Shown: piece after piece, positions 17,561 to 28,682 of the stretch
How positions within the stretch are numbered: the stretch's first letter is position 1
Layout: every line of letters begins with the position of its first letter
Notes under the pieces: generated by a model
Databases searched by the model: none
What the model saw: the letters and a program-made list of their open reading frames with translations, nothing else
What the model was told of the DNA's origin: nothing
Translations under genes and position numbers: made by a program
Assembly: GCA_020633335.1 (NCBI GenBank)
Contig: JACKDU010000001.1
Coordinates: 1,054,001 to 1,118,000 of the forward strand
Source: Myxococcales bacterium
GTDB lineage: Bacteria > Myxococcota_A > Polyangia > Nannocystales > Nannocystaceae
Length of the DNA: 64,000 bases
Direction of reading: 5' to 3'

Positions 17561-19988
17561 CTAGTCATGGCGGAGCGCGACCATCGGGTCGATGCGGGTG
17601 GCCCGGCGCGCGGGGATGTAGGTCGCCGCCGCGCCGATCGCCCCGAGGAGGAGGGCGACGCCGACGTAGGTCGCCGCGTCGGTCGCGTCGAGGATCCCCG
17701 GCACCAACGCCGAGACCGCGCGCGCGAGCCCGTAGGCGCCGATCACCCCGACGACGACGCCGGCGACGATGAGCCGGAGCCCCTGGCGGACGACGAGGCC
17801 GACGACCGCATGCGGCGGGGCGCCGAGGGCGATCCGCACCCCGAGCTCGTGGGTCCGCTGGACGACGACGTTGCTCATCACCGCGTAGAGGCCGACCGTC
17901 GCGAGCACCAGCGCGAGCGCGGCGAAGAGCCCGAGGAGGGCGCCGGTGTAGCGGCGGAGCATGAGCGAGCGATCGACGTGGGCCGAGTAGGGGCCGACGG
18001 CGAAGAGCGGCTGGCTCGGGTCGGCGGCGGCGACCGCCGCCCGCATCGGCTCGATCACGTCGTCGATCGCCCCGGTGAAGCGGACGACCACGTGGATGAA
18101 GAGGAGCCGGACCTGCTCCTGCGACGCCTCGGGGAGCTGGGCGAAGGCGTAGTAGATCTGGTAGGGGACCTTCTCCGCCGCGTCGGCGCCCGCGTTCTTC
18201 ACGTGGCCGACGACGCCGATGATCTCGACGCTCGGGAGGCCGCTCAGCTTGTCGTGGATCCGCTGGCCGATCGGGTCCTGATCGGGGAAGAAGGCGTCGG
18301 CGAAGCGCTGGTCGACGATCAGCCCCGGCGGCGATCCGGCGACGTCCTGGGGCCCGAAGGTGCGGCCGGCGAGGAGCGGGACCTTGAGGGTCTCGATGAA
18401 GCCCGGGCTCACCAGGTAGGTCACCGCGGCGCGCGCGTTCTCGGGGGTCGCCTCGACCCCGGGCGGCCAGAATTGCTCGATCTGATCGGTGACCAGGGGC
18501 GCGGTCGCGGACCACCCGGCCGAGACGACGCCGGGGACCGCGAGGAAGTTGCGGCGGGCCTCCTCCCAGAATTGCATCGCCTCGGCGGGCCCGGCCTCGG
18601 GCGAGGGCGTCGCCGAGAGGCCGGCGAGCATCAGGTGCTCGGTGTCGAAGCCGAGATCGACCGCTTGGACCCGCTCGAGCCCGCGGATCGCAAGGACCGC
18701 GCCGACCAGGAGGGCGACCGCGAGCGCGACCTCGCCGACCACCAGGAGGCCGCGCGCGCGGAGGTGGGAGCCGCCCGGCGACGCGCGGTGGTCGGACTCC
18801 TTGAGCGCCTGCGCGAGGTCCTGCCGCGACGCGTAGAGGGCGGGCCAGAGCCCGAAGAGGAGGCCGGTGCCGACGGCGACCGCGAGCGTGTAGAGGAGCA
18901 CCGGCTCGTTGATCGTCATCGGCCCGCCGAAGCCGCCGAGGGTGCGGGGCCCGAAGGCGCCGATCAGGTCGACGCCCCAGAGCGCGAGGAGGAGCCCCGC
19001 GCCCGCGCCGATCATCGCCAGGAGCACGCTCTCGACCAGGAGCTGCCGGATCAGCCGCCAGCGGCCCGAGCCCAGCGCCGCCCGGATCCGCATCTCCTTC
19101 TCGCGGGTCATCGCCCGCTCGAGCATCAGGTTGGCGACGTTGGCCGCGGCGATGAGGAGCACGCAGGTGACCGCGGCGAGGAGGAGGAGGAGCCCGCCGC
19201 GCAGCGGCTCGGCGATCTCGTCCTGGAGGGGGCGGAGGAGGGGGCGGGTGTCGGCGTACTCCCTCGGGAAGCGCCGCGCGAGGCCGTCGCCGATCGCCTG
19301 GAGATCGGCCCGCGCCTGGCCCTCGCTGACGCCGTCCTTGAGGCGGCCGAGCATGTAGATCTCGGGGCGCGCCGCCCGGTCGCGGAAGGTCGGCTCGTCG
19401 GCGCGCGCCCCCAGCGGGACCACGAGCTCGCAGGGGAAGAGCGACTTGTAGCTCTGCGGCAGGACGCCGATGATCGAGTGCTCGACGCCGTCGAGGGCGA
19501 GGCGCTGGCCGACGATCTCCGGGTCGGAGGCGAAGCGGCGGGCCCAGAAGCCGTGGGTGAGGAGGGCCACCCGCGCGCCGTTGGCCGCGTCCTCCTCGGG
19601 GAGGAAGCCGCGGCCGATCGCCGGCTCGACGCCGAGGGCCGGCAGGAGGTCGTGGGAGTAGGTCTCGACCATCACCTGCTCGGGGTTCCCCTTGCCGGTG
19701 ACGGTCGTGATCACCAGCCCCATCGCCCCGAGCGTCTCGAAGGTCGTGTTCTCCGCCCTGTAGTCGAGGTAGTTGGGGTAGGGCACCGCCATCCGCTCGA
19801 CGTCGGGCTGGCTCTCGAGCACCACCATCAGCTCGTCGGGCTCGTCGTAGGGCAGGGGCCGCAGGAGGCTCGCGTGGACGGCGGTGAAGATCGAGGTGTT
19901 GAGGCCGATCGCCAGGGCGAGCGTGAAGATCGCGACCAGCGTGGTCCGCGGGCTCTTGGCGAGCATCCGCAGGGAGAAGCGGAGATCC

Positions 19989-20005
<17 letters not shown>
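17561..20005 (-). CDS. ABC transporter permease, MacB/FtsX (ADOP) type
   Basis: An 814-residue inner-membrane protein. The N-terminus LARDLRFSLRMLAKSPRTTLVAI is typical of the acidobacterial-duplicated-orphan-permease (ADOP) family. It contains two MacB-type periplasmic domains (about 55-245 and 475-650). The FtsX-type membrane segments are split into two groups (about 265-420 and 690-805), twice the size of a simple FtsX permease. It would work with the adjacent ATPase and membrane-fusion protein as a mechanotransmission efflux or lipoprotein-handling pump. ATG 20005 lies inside the end of the ATPase gene (17-base overlap), indicating co-translation. Confidence 0.88.
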
Positions 20006-20705
<700 letters not shown>

Positions 20706-20725
20706 CGCGGCGCGACTCCTTCTCG

Positions 20726-21982
20726 CTATTCGAGCCTGATCCGGTCGACGTCGTCGGCCTTGGACATGTCGGACAAGATGACGCGGTCCCCCTCGCGGAG
20801 GCCGGCGACGACCTCGACGGTGCTCGCCGAGAGCCGGCCGAGGTGGACGTTGGTGCGGGTGGCGTGGAGGCCGTCGTCGTCCTCGCGGAAGAGGCCCATC
20901 GCCGCGCCCGGCTGGACGAAGGCGGGCTGGCGGACGAAGAGCACGTCGGCGAGGCGCTCGATCTCGACGGTGCCGGCGATGTTGAGGTCGGGGCGGGCGC
21001 CCCGGGGCAGCGGGCCGTCGAGGCGCACGTCGATGGTGACGGTCCCCTTCGACGCCGCCGGATCGATCCGCACGACCTCGCCGTCGACGATCCCGTCGCG
21101 GGTGTCGACGCGGGCCCGCAGGCCGAGGGCGACGTCCTTGATCTGGGTCTCGGGGATCGCCAGGCGGGCCTTGAGGCGATCGGGGCGGGCGATCTTGGCC
21201 AGGAGCGCGCCGGGGCTGACCCACTGCCCGACCTCGAGGGGGAGCTCCTGGATCACCCCGGCCGCGCCGGCGCGCACGCGGAGCGCGGCGAGCTGCTCCT
21301 GGCGAAAGGCCGCGATCGCCCGCAGGCGCCGGAGCTCCTCGCTCTGGGCGGCGAGCCGCTCCTTCGCGCCGTCGCCGAGCGTCGCCAGCCGGCGCTCGCC
21401 GAGATCGACGCGGCGGTCGAGCGCCTCGATCTGCGCCTTCGCGGCCTGGCTCTCGTCGACCGAGACGTAGCCGCGCTCGCCGAGGGCCGCGTCGCTGTCG
21501 GCCCGGCGCCGGGCGGTCGCCTCCTGGCCGCGGAGCGCCGCCAGCGAGTCCTCGAGCGCGAGCGCGTCGCCGCGGAGGGTCGAGCGCGCGTTGGCGAGGG
21601 CGGTCCGCGCGGCCGCCACCGCCCGCTCCGCCTCGAGCGCCTGGACCTCGAGCTCCGGGTTGCGCAGCTCGAGGAGCACGGTGTCGGCGTCGACCGTCGC
21701 CCCCGGGCGCACGAAGATCGCCTCGACGCGGGCCGCCGAGAGGGCGGTGACCCACTGGAGCTGCTCGGGCACCAGCTTGCCGTTGCCCTGGACCTCGCGG
21801 ACCATCTCGCCGCGCTCGACCACGCCGAACCAGAGGCCGGCGCGGGTGAAGGTCGGCGGCGCCGCGCGGAGCTGGCCGATCGCCGCCGTCGCCAGGGCGA
21901 GCGTCAGGGCGACCGCGACGGCGGCCGCGAGCGCGAGCCGGTGGCGGCGGAGGGGGCCGCGGCGCTGGCGAGGGCGATCCAT
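20726..21982 (-). CDS. Periplasmic adaptor (HlyD/MacA-like membrane-fusion protein)
   Basis: A 418-residue protein with one N-terminal membrane anchor (LALAAAVAVALTLALATAAIG, about 15-36). Next come a beta-barrel/lipoyl half (ARVEAIFVRPGATVDADTVLLEL), a long coiled-coil hairpin (about 115-225) and the second lipoyl half (GVIQELPLEVGQWVSPGALLAKI). The C-terminal barrel ends GLREGDRVILSDM. It links the ABC pump to an outer-membrane channel; no TolC-like gene is nearby. ATG 21982 has GAGGGGGG upstream. It is the first gene of the minus-strand efflux operon. Confidence 0.9.
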   Translation of the reverse strand: MDRPRQRRGPLRRHRLALAAAVAVALTLALATAAIGQLRAAPPTFTRAGLWFGVVERGEMVREVQGNGKLVPEQLQWVTALSAARVEAIFVRPGATVDADTVLLELRNPELEVQALEAERAVAAARTALANARSTLRGDALALEDSLAALRGQEATARRRADSDAALGERGYVSVDESQAAKAQIEALDRRVDLGERRLATLGDGAKERLAAQSEELRRLRAIAAFRQEQLAALRVRAGAAGVIQELPLEVGQWVSPGALLAKIARPDRLKARLAIPETQIKDVALGLRARVDTRDGIVDGEVVRIDPAASKGTVTIDVRLDGPLPRGARPDLNIAGTVEIERLADVLFVRQPAFVQPGAAMGLFREDDDGLHATRTNVHLGRLSASTVEVVAGLREGDRVILSDMSKADDVDRIRLE

Positions 21983-22200
21983 GCCCCCCTCGAGAGCAAT
22001 CGCCGGGCCATCAACAATTCCGCGGGGTTGGCGGGCCGCGCGGCGCGGGAGTGTTCGCTTCCGGCGGCGGGCGTCCCAGATCCGGACACTCCGCGGCGCG
22101 CGCACGCGGGAGCCCGTGAAGCTCCCGAGGGCGCCGCGCTCGAGCGCTGCGCGTGCGAGTGCCCGGAGGCGATCGACGACGCCGCGCCGACGCCGACGAC

Positions 22201-22353
22201 CGGCCCGATCGACGACTCGGCCGCGACCACGCGGAGGTCCGCGGGACCCTCGTTTGCGAGCCGCGCGGGCGCCTCGCGGGCGCGAGCGCGGGCGCGATCG
22301 ACAGGGGCTACGTGGTCGCTCCGCGCGCGCTGACCGGCGCCGGTGGCGGTTGA
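22201..22353 (+). pseudogene. Decayed 3' end of a class III adenylate cyclase gene
   Basis: Translation of 22228-22330 gives HAEVRGTLVCEPRGRL, AGASAGAID and YVVAPRA. This aligns directly with the last 32 residues of the intact cyclase at 14.6 kb (HAEVRGAFECEHRGRL, AAKNAGEID, YFVVAPRR). Nucleotide similarity is also high and extends upstream to about 22201 after a one-base shift. The original stop is lost and no cyclase motifs survive upstream. I read this as a remnant of a duplicated cyclase gene; it codes for nothing on its own. Confidence 0.65.
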
Positions 22354-22376
22354 TCTTCTGTGGTATGCACGGGGCG

Positions 22377-23252
22377 ATGAAGACGCGAGCGCTCGGCGTT
22401 TCCACGGGGATCTCGGTGTCGGCGATCGGCCTCGGCTGCATGCCGCTCTCGCTCGAGGGGAGGCCGTCGAAGCGCGAGGCGATCCGGGTGCTCCACGCCG
22501 CCTTCGAGGCCGGGGTCAGCCTCGTCGACACCGCCGACGTCTACTGCATCGACGACAACGACATCGGCCACAACGAGCGGCTGATCGCCGCGGCCCTGGC
22601 GAAGTGGCCGGGGCGCGCCAAGATCACGGTGGCGACCAAGGGCGGGCTGGTGCGGCCGGGCGGCGCCTGGATCTGCCGCGGCAACCCCCGCCACCTCCGG
22701 GCGGCCTGCGAGGCCTCGCTGAAGGCGCTCGGCGTCGACGCGATCACCCTCTACCAGCTCCACGCGCCCGACGACGACGTGCCCCTCGAGGAGAGCGTCG
22801 GGGCCCTCGCCGACCTCCGTCGCGAGGGCAAGATCCAGCACATCGGCCTGAGCAACGTCGGCCTCGCCGAGCTCCGGCGGGCGCGGGCGATGGCGCCGAT
22901 CGTCAGCGTCCAGAACCGCCTCTCGATCTTCGACCGCCAGGATCTCCGGAGCGGCCTCGTCGACGCCTGCGCCGCCGAGGGCCTCGCCTACCTCGCCTAC
23001 GGCCCGGTCGGCGGGATGAAGGGCAAGGTGCGGACCGCCCAGGACGGGCTCCTCCGCGAGCTCGCCGAGGCCCGCGGGGTCTCGACCTTCCGGATCGCGC
23101 TCGCCTGGCTCCTCGAGCGCTCGCCGTCGATCATCCCGATCCCGGGGGCGACCCGGGCGGCGTCGATCGTCGACTCGGCGGCGGCGGCCGACCTCGAGCT
23201 CACCGGCGACGAGCGGGCTCGACTCGACGCGGCCTTTCCGGTCGAGGTCTAG
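22377..23252 (+). CDS. Aldo/keto reductase
   Basis: A 291-residue AKR-superfamily oxidoreductase. The tetrad segments are LVDTADVY (Asp and Tyr), VATKGG (Lys) and YQLHAPD (His). The C-terminal cofactor region reads SIIPIPGATRAASIVDSA. A TATGCA box ends seven bases before ATG 22377, so this start is preferred over ATG 22365, which would overlap the box. Substrate is unknown. It ends tail to tail with the methyltransferase gene, sharing four bases around 23249-23252. Confidence 0.88.
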   Translation: MKTRALGVSTGISVSAIGLGCMPLSLEGRPSKREAIRVLHAAFEAGVSLVDTADVYCIDDNDIGHNERLIAAALAKWPGRAKITVATKGGLVRPGGAWICRGNPRHLRAACEASLKALGVDAITLYQLHAPDDDVPLEESVGALADLRREGKIQHIGLSNVGLAELRRARAMAPIVSVQNRLSIFDRQDLRSGLVDACAAEGLAYLAYGPVGGMKGKVRTAQDGLLRELAEARGVSTFRIALAWLLERSPSIIPIPGATRAASIVDSAAAADLELTGDERARLDAAFPVEV

Positions 23253-24439
23253 CGGGTGATCGCCCCGACGAAGAGCGTCACCGGGATCCCGCCGTTGCGA
23301 AAGTGGAGCCGGGGCGCGAGCGTGAGGCCGGTGGCGGCCGCGAGGCTCGGATCGGGGACGAGGAGCGCGAGGCGCCAGCGGAGGCCGGGGCCGGCGAAGC
23401 GCTCGCGGAGGCGCGCGCCGAGGGCGGCGTAGATCGCCGGCAGGCGGCGGCGCTCGGCGATCCGCACCCCGTAGGGCGGGTTGGTGATCACCAGGCCGCG
23501 CTCGCCGGGAGGCGCGGCCTCGCGGAGCTCGGCCTGGCGGATCGTCAACCAGGCGCGGACGCCGGCCCGCTCGGCGTTGGCCTCGGTCGCGGCGATCGCC
23601 CCGGGGTCGCGGTCGCTGGCGACGATCGGCGCGGGCGGTGCCACGCGCGGGCGGGCGGCGAGCTCGGCCCGCACCGCGTCGACCAGCGCCCGATCGATCG
23701 ACGGCCAGCCCTCGCAGGCGAAGGCGCGAGCGAGCCCGGGTGGCGTCCGCGAGGCGAGGAGGGCGGCCTCGATCGCCAGGGTCCCCGAGCCGCACATCGG
23801 ATCGACGATCGCCTCGGCCTCGCCTTCGCCTTCGCCTTCGCTCGACGGGTCGACGCTCGCCAGCAGGAGCGCCGCCGCCAGGCCCTCGCGGAGCGGCGCC
23901 TTGGCGGTCGCCAGGCGGTAGCCGCGGCGGTGGAGGGCCTCGCCCGAGGCGTCGACGCTGAGCGTGCACTGATCGCGGACGATCCGGGCGATCACCCGGG
24001 CGGCCTCGGGGGGCGCGTCCTCCTCGCGGCAGAGCGGCGCGGGGGCGCCGAGGCGCTCGCCGATCCCGCGGGCGATCCGCTCGGCGATCCCGCCGGTGTG
24101 GTAGAGGCGGGAGCGCTCGGCGCTCGCGCGGACGACGAGCGGCTGGCCGGGCCGCAGGAGGCCCTCCCACGCGAGCCGGCCGGCGCGGCGGTGGAGCTCG
24201 GCGAACGACGCCGCGCGGAAGCTCGCGAGCCGGGCGAGGATCCGGGTCGCCGTCCGGAGCTTGAGGCTCAGACGGAGGAGGTCGCGGTCGCTCGCTTCGA
24301 CCTCGATCCCGCCCCCCTGCGCGCGGAGCTCGGCCGCGCCGCCGAGGAGGCCGCGGAGCTCACCCTCGACGATCGCCTCGAGGCCCGGCGCGCAGACGAC
24401 GAAGAGCTCGCGGCGCTCGCTCGCTTGGGATCGGCTCAT
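23249..24439 (-). CDS. rlmL: THUMP-domain 23S rRNA guanine-N2 methyltransferase (RlmL N-half type)
   Basis: A 396-residue cytosolic enzyme. An N-terminal ferredoxin-like/THUMP region (about 10-170: LFVVCAPGLEAIVEGEL, then RDQCTLSVDASGEALHRRGYR) precedes a Rossmann methyltransferase domain. That domain has SAM-binding DPMCGSGTLAIEAA, acidic VASDRDPGA and the catalytic NPPYG. It corresponds to the first half of E. coli RlmL (m2G2445); the RlmK half is absent, as in many bacteria. An acidic Ser/Glu/Gly insertion (SSEGEGEGEAE) precedes the SAM motif. It is divergent from pyk with a 139-base intergenic region. Confidence 0.85.
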   Translation of the reverse strand: MSRSQASERRELFVVCAPGLEAIVEGELRGLLGGAAELRAQGGGIEVEASDRDLLRLSLKLRTATRILARLASFRAASFAELHRRAGRLAWEGLLRPGQPLVVRASAERSRLYHTGGIAERIARGIGERLGAPAPLCREEDAPPEAARVIARIVRDQCTLSVDASGEALHRRGYRLATAKAPLREGLAAALLLASVDPSSEGEGEGEAEAIVDPMCGSGTLAIEAALLASRTPPGLARAFACEGWPSIDRALVDAVRAELAARPRVAPPAPIVASDRDPGAIAATEANAERAGVRAWLTIRQAELREAAPPGERGLVITNPPYGVRIAERRRLPAIYAALGARLRERFAGPGLRWRLALLVPDPSLAAATGLTLAPRLHFRNGGIPVTLFVGAITR

Positions 24440-24578
24440 CGGTGACGGGAACGTAACAGGGAGGACGCGTCTGCGGGCGCCCCAGCGTCCGCCCCAGCGC
24501 GTGCGCGCGGCGTGATCACCGCGACACCGGACCCTCGCTCGGGCTAGACGGCGCGCCCCCCTCTGGCATCATGCCCGC

Positions 24579-26039
24579 ATGTCCACCCTCAGCCAGCGAC
24601 GCGCGAAGATCGTCTGCACCATCGGCCCCGCCTCCAACACCGCGGAGGCGATCGGTGAGCTGATCGACGCCGGCATGAACGTCGCTCGCCTCAACTTCTC
24701 CCACGGGACTCACCAGGACCACGAGCACGTCTTCCGGGCGATCCGTCAGGAGTCGTCGGCCCGCGACATCGCCGTGGCGATCCTCGCCGACCTCCAGGGC
24801 CCGAAGATCCGGGTCGGCCAGATCCCCAAGCCGGGGATCGACCTGGTCGCCGGCGACACCCTGGTCCTCAGCGTCGACCCGAGCACCGAGTGCGGCCCCG
24901 GCCGGGTGTCGATCGACTACCCCAAGCTCGCCAGCGAGGCGACCCCCGGCGACCGGATCCTGATGGACGACGGCAACCTCGAGGTCCGGGTCAAGGCGAT
25001 CGAGGGCGACGACATCATCACCACGGTGGTCTTCGGCGGCCGCCTCAGCGCCCGCAAGGGGGTCAACCTCCCCGGGGTCAAGCTCTCGATCTCGGCGATG
25101 TCCGACAAGGACCGCGAGGACCTCGCCTTCGCCCTCGACCTCGGCGTCGACGCGGTCGCGCTCTCCTTCGTCCGCTCGGCCGCCGACATCCTCGAGGCCC
25201 GGGCGCTGATGGAGCAGTACGGCCGGGTGGTGCCGATCATCGCCAAGATCGAGAAGCCGGAGGCGGTCGCCAACCTCGGCGAGATCCTCCAGGTCTCCAA
25301 CGGGATCATGGTCGCCCGCGGCGACCTCGGGGTCGAGATGGGGCCGGAGGAGGTCCCGCTGATCCAGAAGCAGGCGATCGAGGCGGCCAACAGCCACGGC
25401 AAGCTGGTGATCACCGCGACCCAGATGCTCGACTCGATGATCCGCAACCCGCGGCCGACCCGCGCCGAGGCCTCGGACGTCGCCAACGCGGTCCTCGACG
25501 GCTCCGACGCGGTCATGCTCTCGGGCGAGACCGCCTCGGGCGCCTTCCCGGTCCAGGCGGTGCGGACGATGGACAAGATCATCCGCTCGACCGAGCGCGG
25601 CGAGGAGTACTGGCGCGACCCGCCGGAGGACCTCGCCCTCGGCCACACCACCAACACGATCGCCCGGGCCGCGGTCGCCTGCTCGAAGAGCCTGCCGGAG
25701 ACCAAGGCGATCATCACCTACACCGGCTCCGGCGGGATCGCCCGCCTGGTCTCGGACTACCGCCCGCGGGTGCCGATCCTCGCGCTCACCCCGAACGCGG
25801 CGACCTTCCAGAGCCTGGCGCTCTACTGGGGGGTGACCCCGGTCCTCTTCCAGCAGTCGAGCACCGACGGCGGGTCGATCTTCATCGACATCGACAAGGT
25901 GATCCTCCGGCGCCAGCTCCTCCGGCGGGGGGACCGGGTGGTGATCACCTTCGGCTACCCCCTCAAGGCCCACCGCTCTGTGAATTTGCTCAAGCTCCAC
26001 GAGATCGGAGAAAGCTTGCCTTCCCGTCCGACCCCGTGA
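24579..26039 (+). CDS. pyk: Pyruvate kinase
   Basis: A 486-residue glycolytic enzyme (phosphoenolpyruvate plus ADP to pyruvate plus ATP). Signature segments are AKIVCTIGPASN, MNVARLNFSHG, ILADLQGPKIRVG, the active-site IIAKIEKPEAV, VARGDLGVEM and TATQMLDSMI. The C-terminal domain is complete (TGSGGIARLVSDYRP). Length is usual for a bacterial enzyme. ATG 24579 follows a CATCAT box by six bases without a Shine-Dalgarno, suggesting a leaderless message. The tRNA-Leu gene follows 38 bases after the stop. Confidence 0.97.
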   Translation: MSTLSQRRAKIVCTIGPASNTAEAIGELIDAGMNVARLNFSHGTHQDHEHVFRAIRQESSARDIAVAILADLQGPKIRVGQIPKPGIDLVAGDTLVLSVDPSTECGPGRVSIDYPKLASEATPGDRILMDDGNLEVRVKAIEGDDIITTVVFGGRLSARKGVNLPGVKLSISAMSDKDREDLAFALDLGVDAVALSFVRSAADILEARALMEQYGRVVPIIAKIEKPEAVANLGEILQVSNGIMVARGDLGVEMGPEEVPLIQKQAIEAANSHGKLVITATQMLDSMIRNPRPTRAEASDVANAVLDGSDAVMLSGETASGAFPVQAVRTMDKIIRSTERGEEYWRDPPEDLALGHTTNTIARAAVACSKSLPETKAIITYTGSGGIARLVSDYRPRVPILALTPNAATFQSLALYWGVTPVLFQQSSTDGGSIFIDIDKVILRRQLLRRGDRVVITFGYPLKAHRSVNLLKLHEIGESLPSRPTP

Positions 26040-26077
26040 TACACACCCTGCCCCGAGGCCAAACCGCCCACACACAC

Positions 26078-26159
26078 GCGAAGGTGGTGGAATTGGTAGA
26101 CACGCTAGACTAAGGATCTAGTGGCGCGAGCTGTGAGGGTTCGAGTCCCTCCCTTCGCA
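26078..26159 (+). tRNA. tRNA-Leu with anticodon AAG
   Basis: An 82-base class II tRNA without encoded CCA. The acceptor arms GCGAAGG and CCTTCGC pair perfectly, the D-arm reads GTGGAATTGGTAGACAC, and the T-arm contains GGTTCGAGTCC. The anticodon stem CTAGA/TCTAG (26105-26109, 26117-26121) encloses loop CTAAGGA, placing AAG at 26112-26114. Inosine at position 34 would be expected to let it read CUU, CUC and CUA. The variable arm is short for a leucine tRNA. Confidence 0.93.
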
Positions 26160-26163
26160 AAAT

Positions 26164-26204
26164 CGAGAGGGCGCTCCCATCAGGGGGCGCCCTCTCGGCT
26201 TTTC
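26164..26204 (+). terminator. Rho-independent terminator after tRNA-Leu
   Basis: CGAGAGGGCGC (26164-26174) pairs perfectly with GCGCCCTCTCG (26187-26197). The stem can extend through the CCC/GGG inside, and CTTTTC follows. This is the clearest intrinsic terminator in the window and ends the tRNA, and possibly pyk, transcript. Confidence 0.9.
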
Positions 26205-26444
26205 TGGCCCCGGGGCGCCCTGGAGTCCCTGGAGGGGTCTCGCGGGCCCCGGGGCTGCGGTCCGAGCGCATCCCGCCTGCACCGGGCCCCGCGCGCTCCG
26301 CGTGCACACGAACGCCGACCAGGCGGCCGACGACGGCGCGGAGACCGGCCTGCGTCGGCCGCTGGTCCGGGCCGCGGAGCAGGCGCAGAGGCCGCGTCAG
26401 CGCCCGGCTCGGGGGCCGCAGGGGCCGGCCCGCGGTCCTTCGGC

Positions 26445-26450
26445 TATCAT
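26445..26450 (+). promoter_or_regulatory. Putative -10 box (TATCAT), leaderless CPBP transcript
   Basis: GC-TATCAT is followed by nine bases and then GTG 26460. No Shine-Dalgarno is present. The spacing implies that transcription starts at or near the start codon. Confidence 0.4.
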
Positions 26451-26459
26451 CCGGCGCCG

Positions 26460-27095
26460 GTGGGGAGCGTCCGAGACTCGGCGACCCCGAGGCCCAGCCC
26501 GGCGCAGGCCTCGACGGTCGCCACCTTCTACGCCGTGGTCTTCCTCGTCGGCTTCTTCTGGCACGGGGCCGCCCAGGAGACCAACGACGTCTGGCGGGTC
26601 GACCCGGAGCAGGGGCTCGTGGCCCTCCTCTGGACCCCCCTCATCGGGGTCGGCTTCGGCCTCGCGGTGGTCAAGGGCTTCCGCGCCCTCGAGGCGCGGA
26701 TGAGCTGGCTGCCGGCGCTCCACCGCGAGTTCCGCGACCTCCTCGGCGAGCCGACGATCCGCGAGCTCCTGGTGCTCGCCTTCGCCTCGTCGATCGGCGA
26801 GGAGGTGCTCTTCCGGGGGGCGATGCTCGACGCCTGGGGCCCCTGGATCTCGTCGCTGGTCTTCGCCGCCCTCCACGTCGGCCCGAAGCGCGAGCTCTGG
26901 CCCTGGACCCTCTCGTCGCTCCTCCTCGGCCTCTGCCTCGCGGCCCTCACGCTCTGGACCGGCAACCTCGGGGCCGCGGTCGCGGCCCACTTCGTGATCA
27001 ACCTCCTGAACCTCTACTACATCACCCGGAGGCCGCCGCTGGTGGTCCCGCGGCCGCGGGAAAGCGCTTCGCCGCCGCCGGGCGGGGCGCTATAG
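26460..27095 (+). CDS. CPBP-family intramembrane metalloprotease
   Basis: A 211-residue membrane protein of the Abi/CPBP (CaaX protease) family. The three active-site motifs are present: EExxxR at 114-119 (EEVLFR), FxxxH at 135-139 and HxxxN at 177-181. There are about five hydrophobic segments. Members process membrane substrates or act in bacteriocin immunity; the substrate here is unknown. GTG 26460 is chosen because a TATCAT box precedes it and the membrane domain follows; upstream sequence in frame is low-complexity. The stop overlaps the promoter box of the next gene. Confidence 0.82.
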   Translation: MGSVRDSATPRPSPAQASTVATFYAVVFLVGFFWHGAAQETNDVWRVDPEQGLVALLWTPLIGVGFGLAVVKGFRALEARMSWLPALHREFRDLLGEPTIRELLVLAFASSIGEEVLFRGAMLDAWGPWISSLVFAALHVGPKRELWPWTLSSLLLGLCLAALTLWTGNLGAAVAAHFVINLLNLYYITRRPPLVVPRPRESASPPPGGAL

Positions 27096-27096
27096 A
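27091..27096 (+). promoter_or_regulatory. Putative -10 box (TATAGA) overlapping the CPBP stop
   Basis: GC-TATAGA sits eight bases before ATG 27105 and includes the TAG stop of the upstream gene. This is one of the best examples in the window of a box placed so close that the message must be leaderless. Confidence 0.5.
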
Positions 27097-27104
27097 TCGG
27101 CCCC

Positions 27105-27974
<870 letters not shown>

Positions 27975-28046
27975 GGGCGCGGGCGGGCGGACGCCCTCGT
28001 CGGCCGCGGGCTGCAACGGTCGGCGATGACGGCCGACCTCGGTCGC

Positions 28047-28682
28047 ATGTCCAAGCCCGCCATCCTCCGCCCCCTCGCGCGCTCGTCCGCGCGTCTCGTC
28101 GCGCTCCTCGGCCTCGTCGCCCTCGCCCTCCCGGGGTGCGGGCGCGAGATCTGGGAGCCCTGCTCGTCCTCGTCGGATTGCCGGATGGGCCTCCAGTGCA
28201 CGGGTGGCGTCTGCTACTCGCAGGAGGCGGCGATGGAGCAGTCGGTGGCGATCAACGGGATGATCCTGCGGTCGATGGAGGTCTCGCAGCAGATCTACGC
28301 CGGCAAGACCCCGACCCGGGCGGAGTGCGAGGCGATCGCGGTCGACCCCAAGTCCCTCTACCCCGGCCGTACGGAGTACAGCCAGAGCATGCGGCAGATC
28401 TTCGAGGTCGCGCAGGAGCAGATGGTCGCCGGCTGCATGGCGGCCGTCGAGGACGAGGGCGCTCGCCAGCGGCCGCGCGACCAGTGCGACGCCTTCGCCG
28501 ACAAGGTCGTCGAGCTGACGGTGCAGGGCGAGGAGGGGGCGTCCGCCGAGATGGCCCGGTCGATGATCGAGGCGATGCGGCCCGAGATGGTCAAGGAGTG
28601 CCGCGAGAAGGGCTCGCCGGCGGAGATCGAGTGCGCCCTGCGGGCCCAGAGCCTCGACGAGCTCGAGCGCTGCGGGTCCTAG
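28047..28682 (+). CDS. Small lipoprotein with conserved cysteines
   Basis: A 211-residue protein beginning MSKPAILRPLARSSARL, with signal peptide ending LALPGC (Cys about 31). A short disulfide-knot-like module follows (WEPCSSSSDCRMGLQCTGGVCY). The rest is helical and contains further cysteines (EYSQSMRQIFEVAQEQMVAGCMAAVED, EMVKECREKG, DELERCGS). ATG 28026 is an alternative start seven codons earlier; neither has a Shine-Dalgarno. Function is unknown. The N-terminal module resembles those in other secreted proteins of this group. Confidence 0.75.
   Translation: MSKPAILRPLARSSARLVALLGLVALALPGCGREIWEPCSSSSDCRMGLQCTGGVCYSQEAAMEQSVAINGMILRSMEVSQQIYAGKTPTRAECEAIAVDPKSLYPGRTEYSQSMRQIFEVAQEQMVAGCMAAVEDEGARQRPRDQCDAFADKVVELTVQGEEGASAEMARSMIEAMRPEMVKECREKGSPAEIECALRAQSLDELERCGS

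Noticed and set aside
26105..26121. Reading the leucine tRNA anticodon as TAA
   Set aside because: The 5-bp stem CTAGA/TCTAG fixes a 7-base loop CTAAGGA, which places AAG, not TAA, at positions 34-36.
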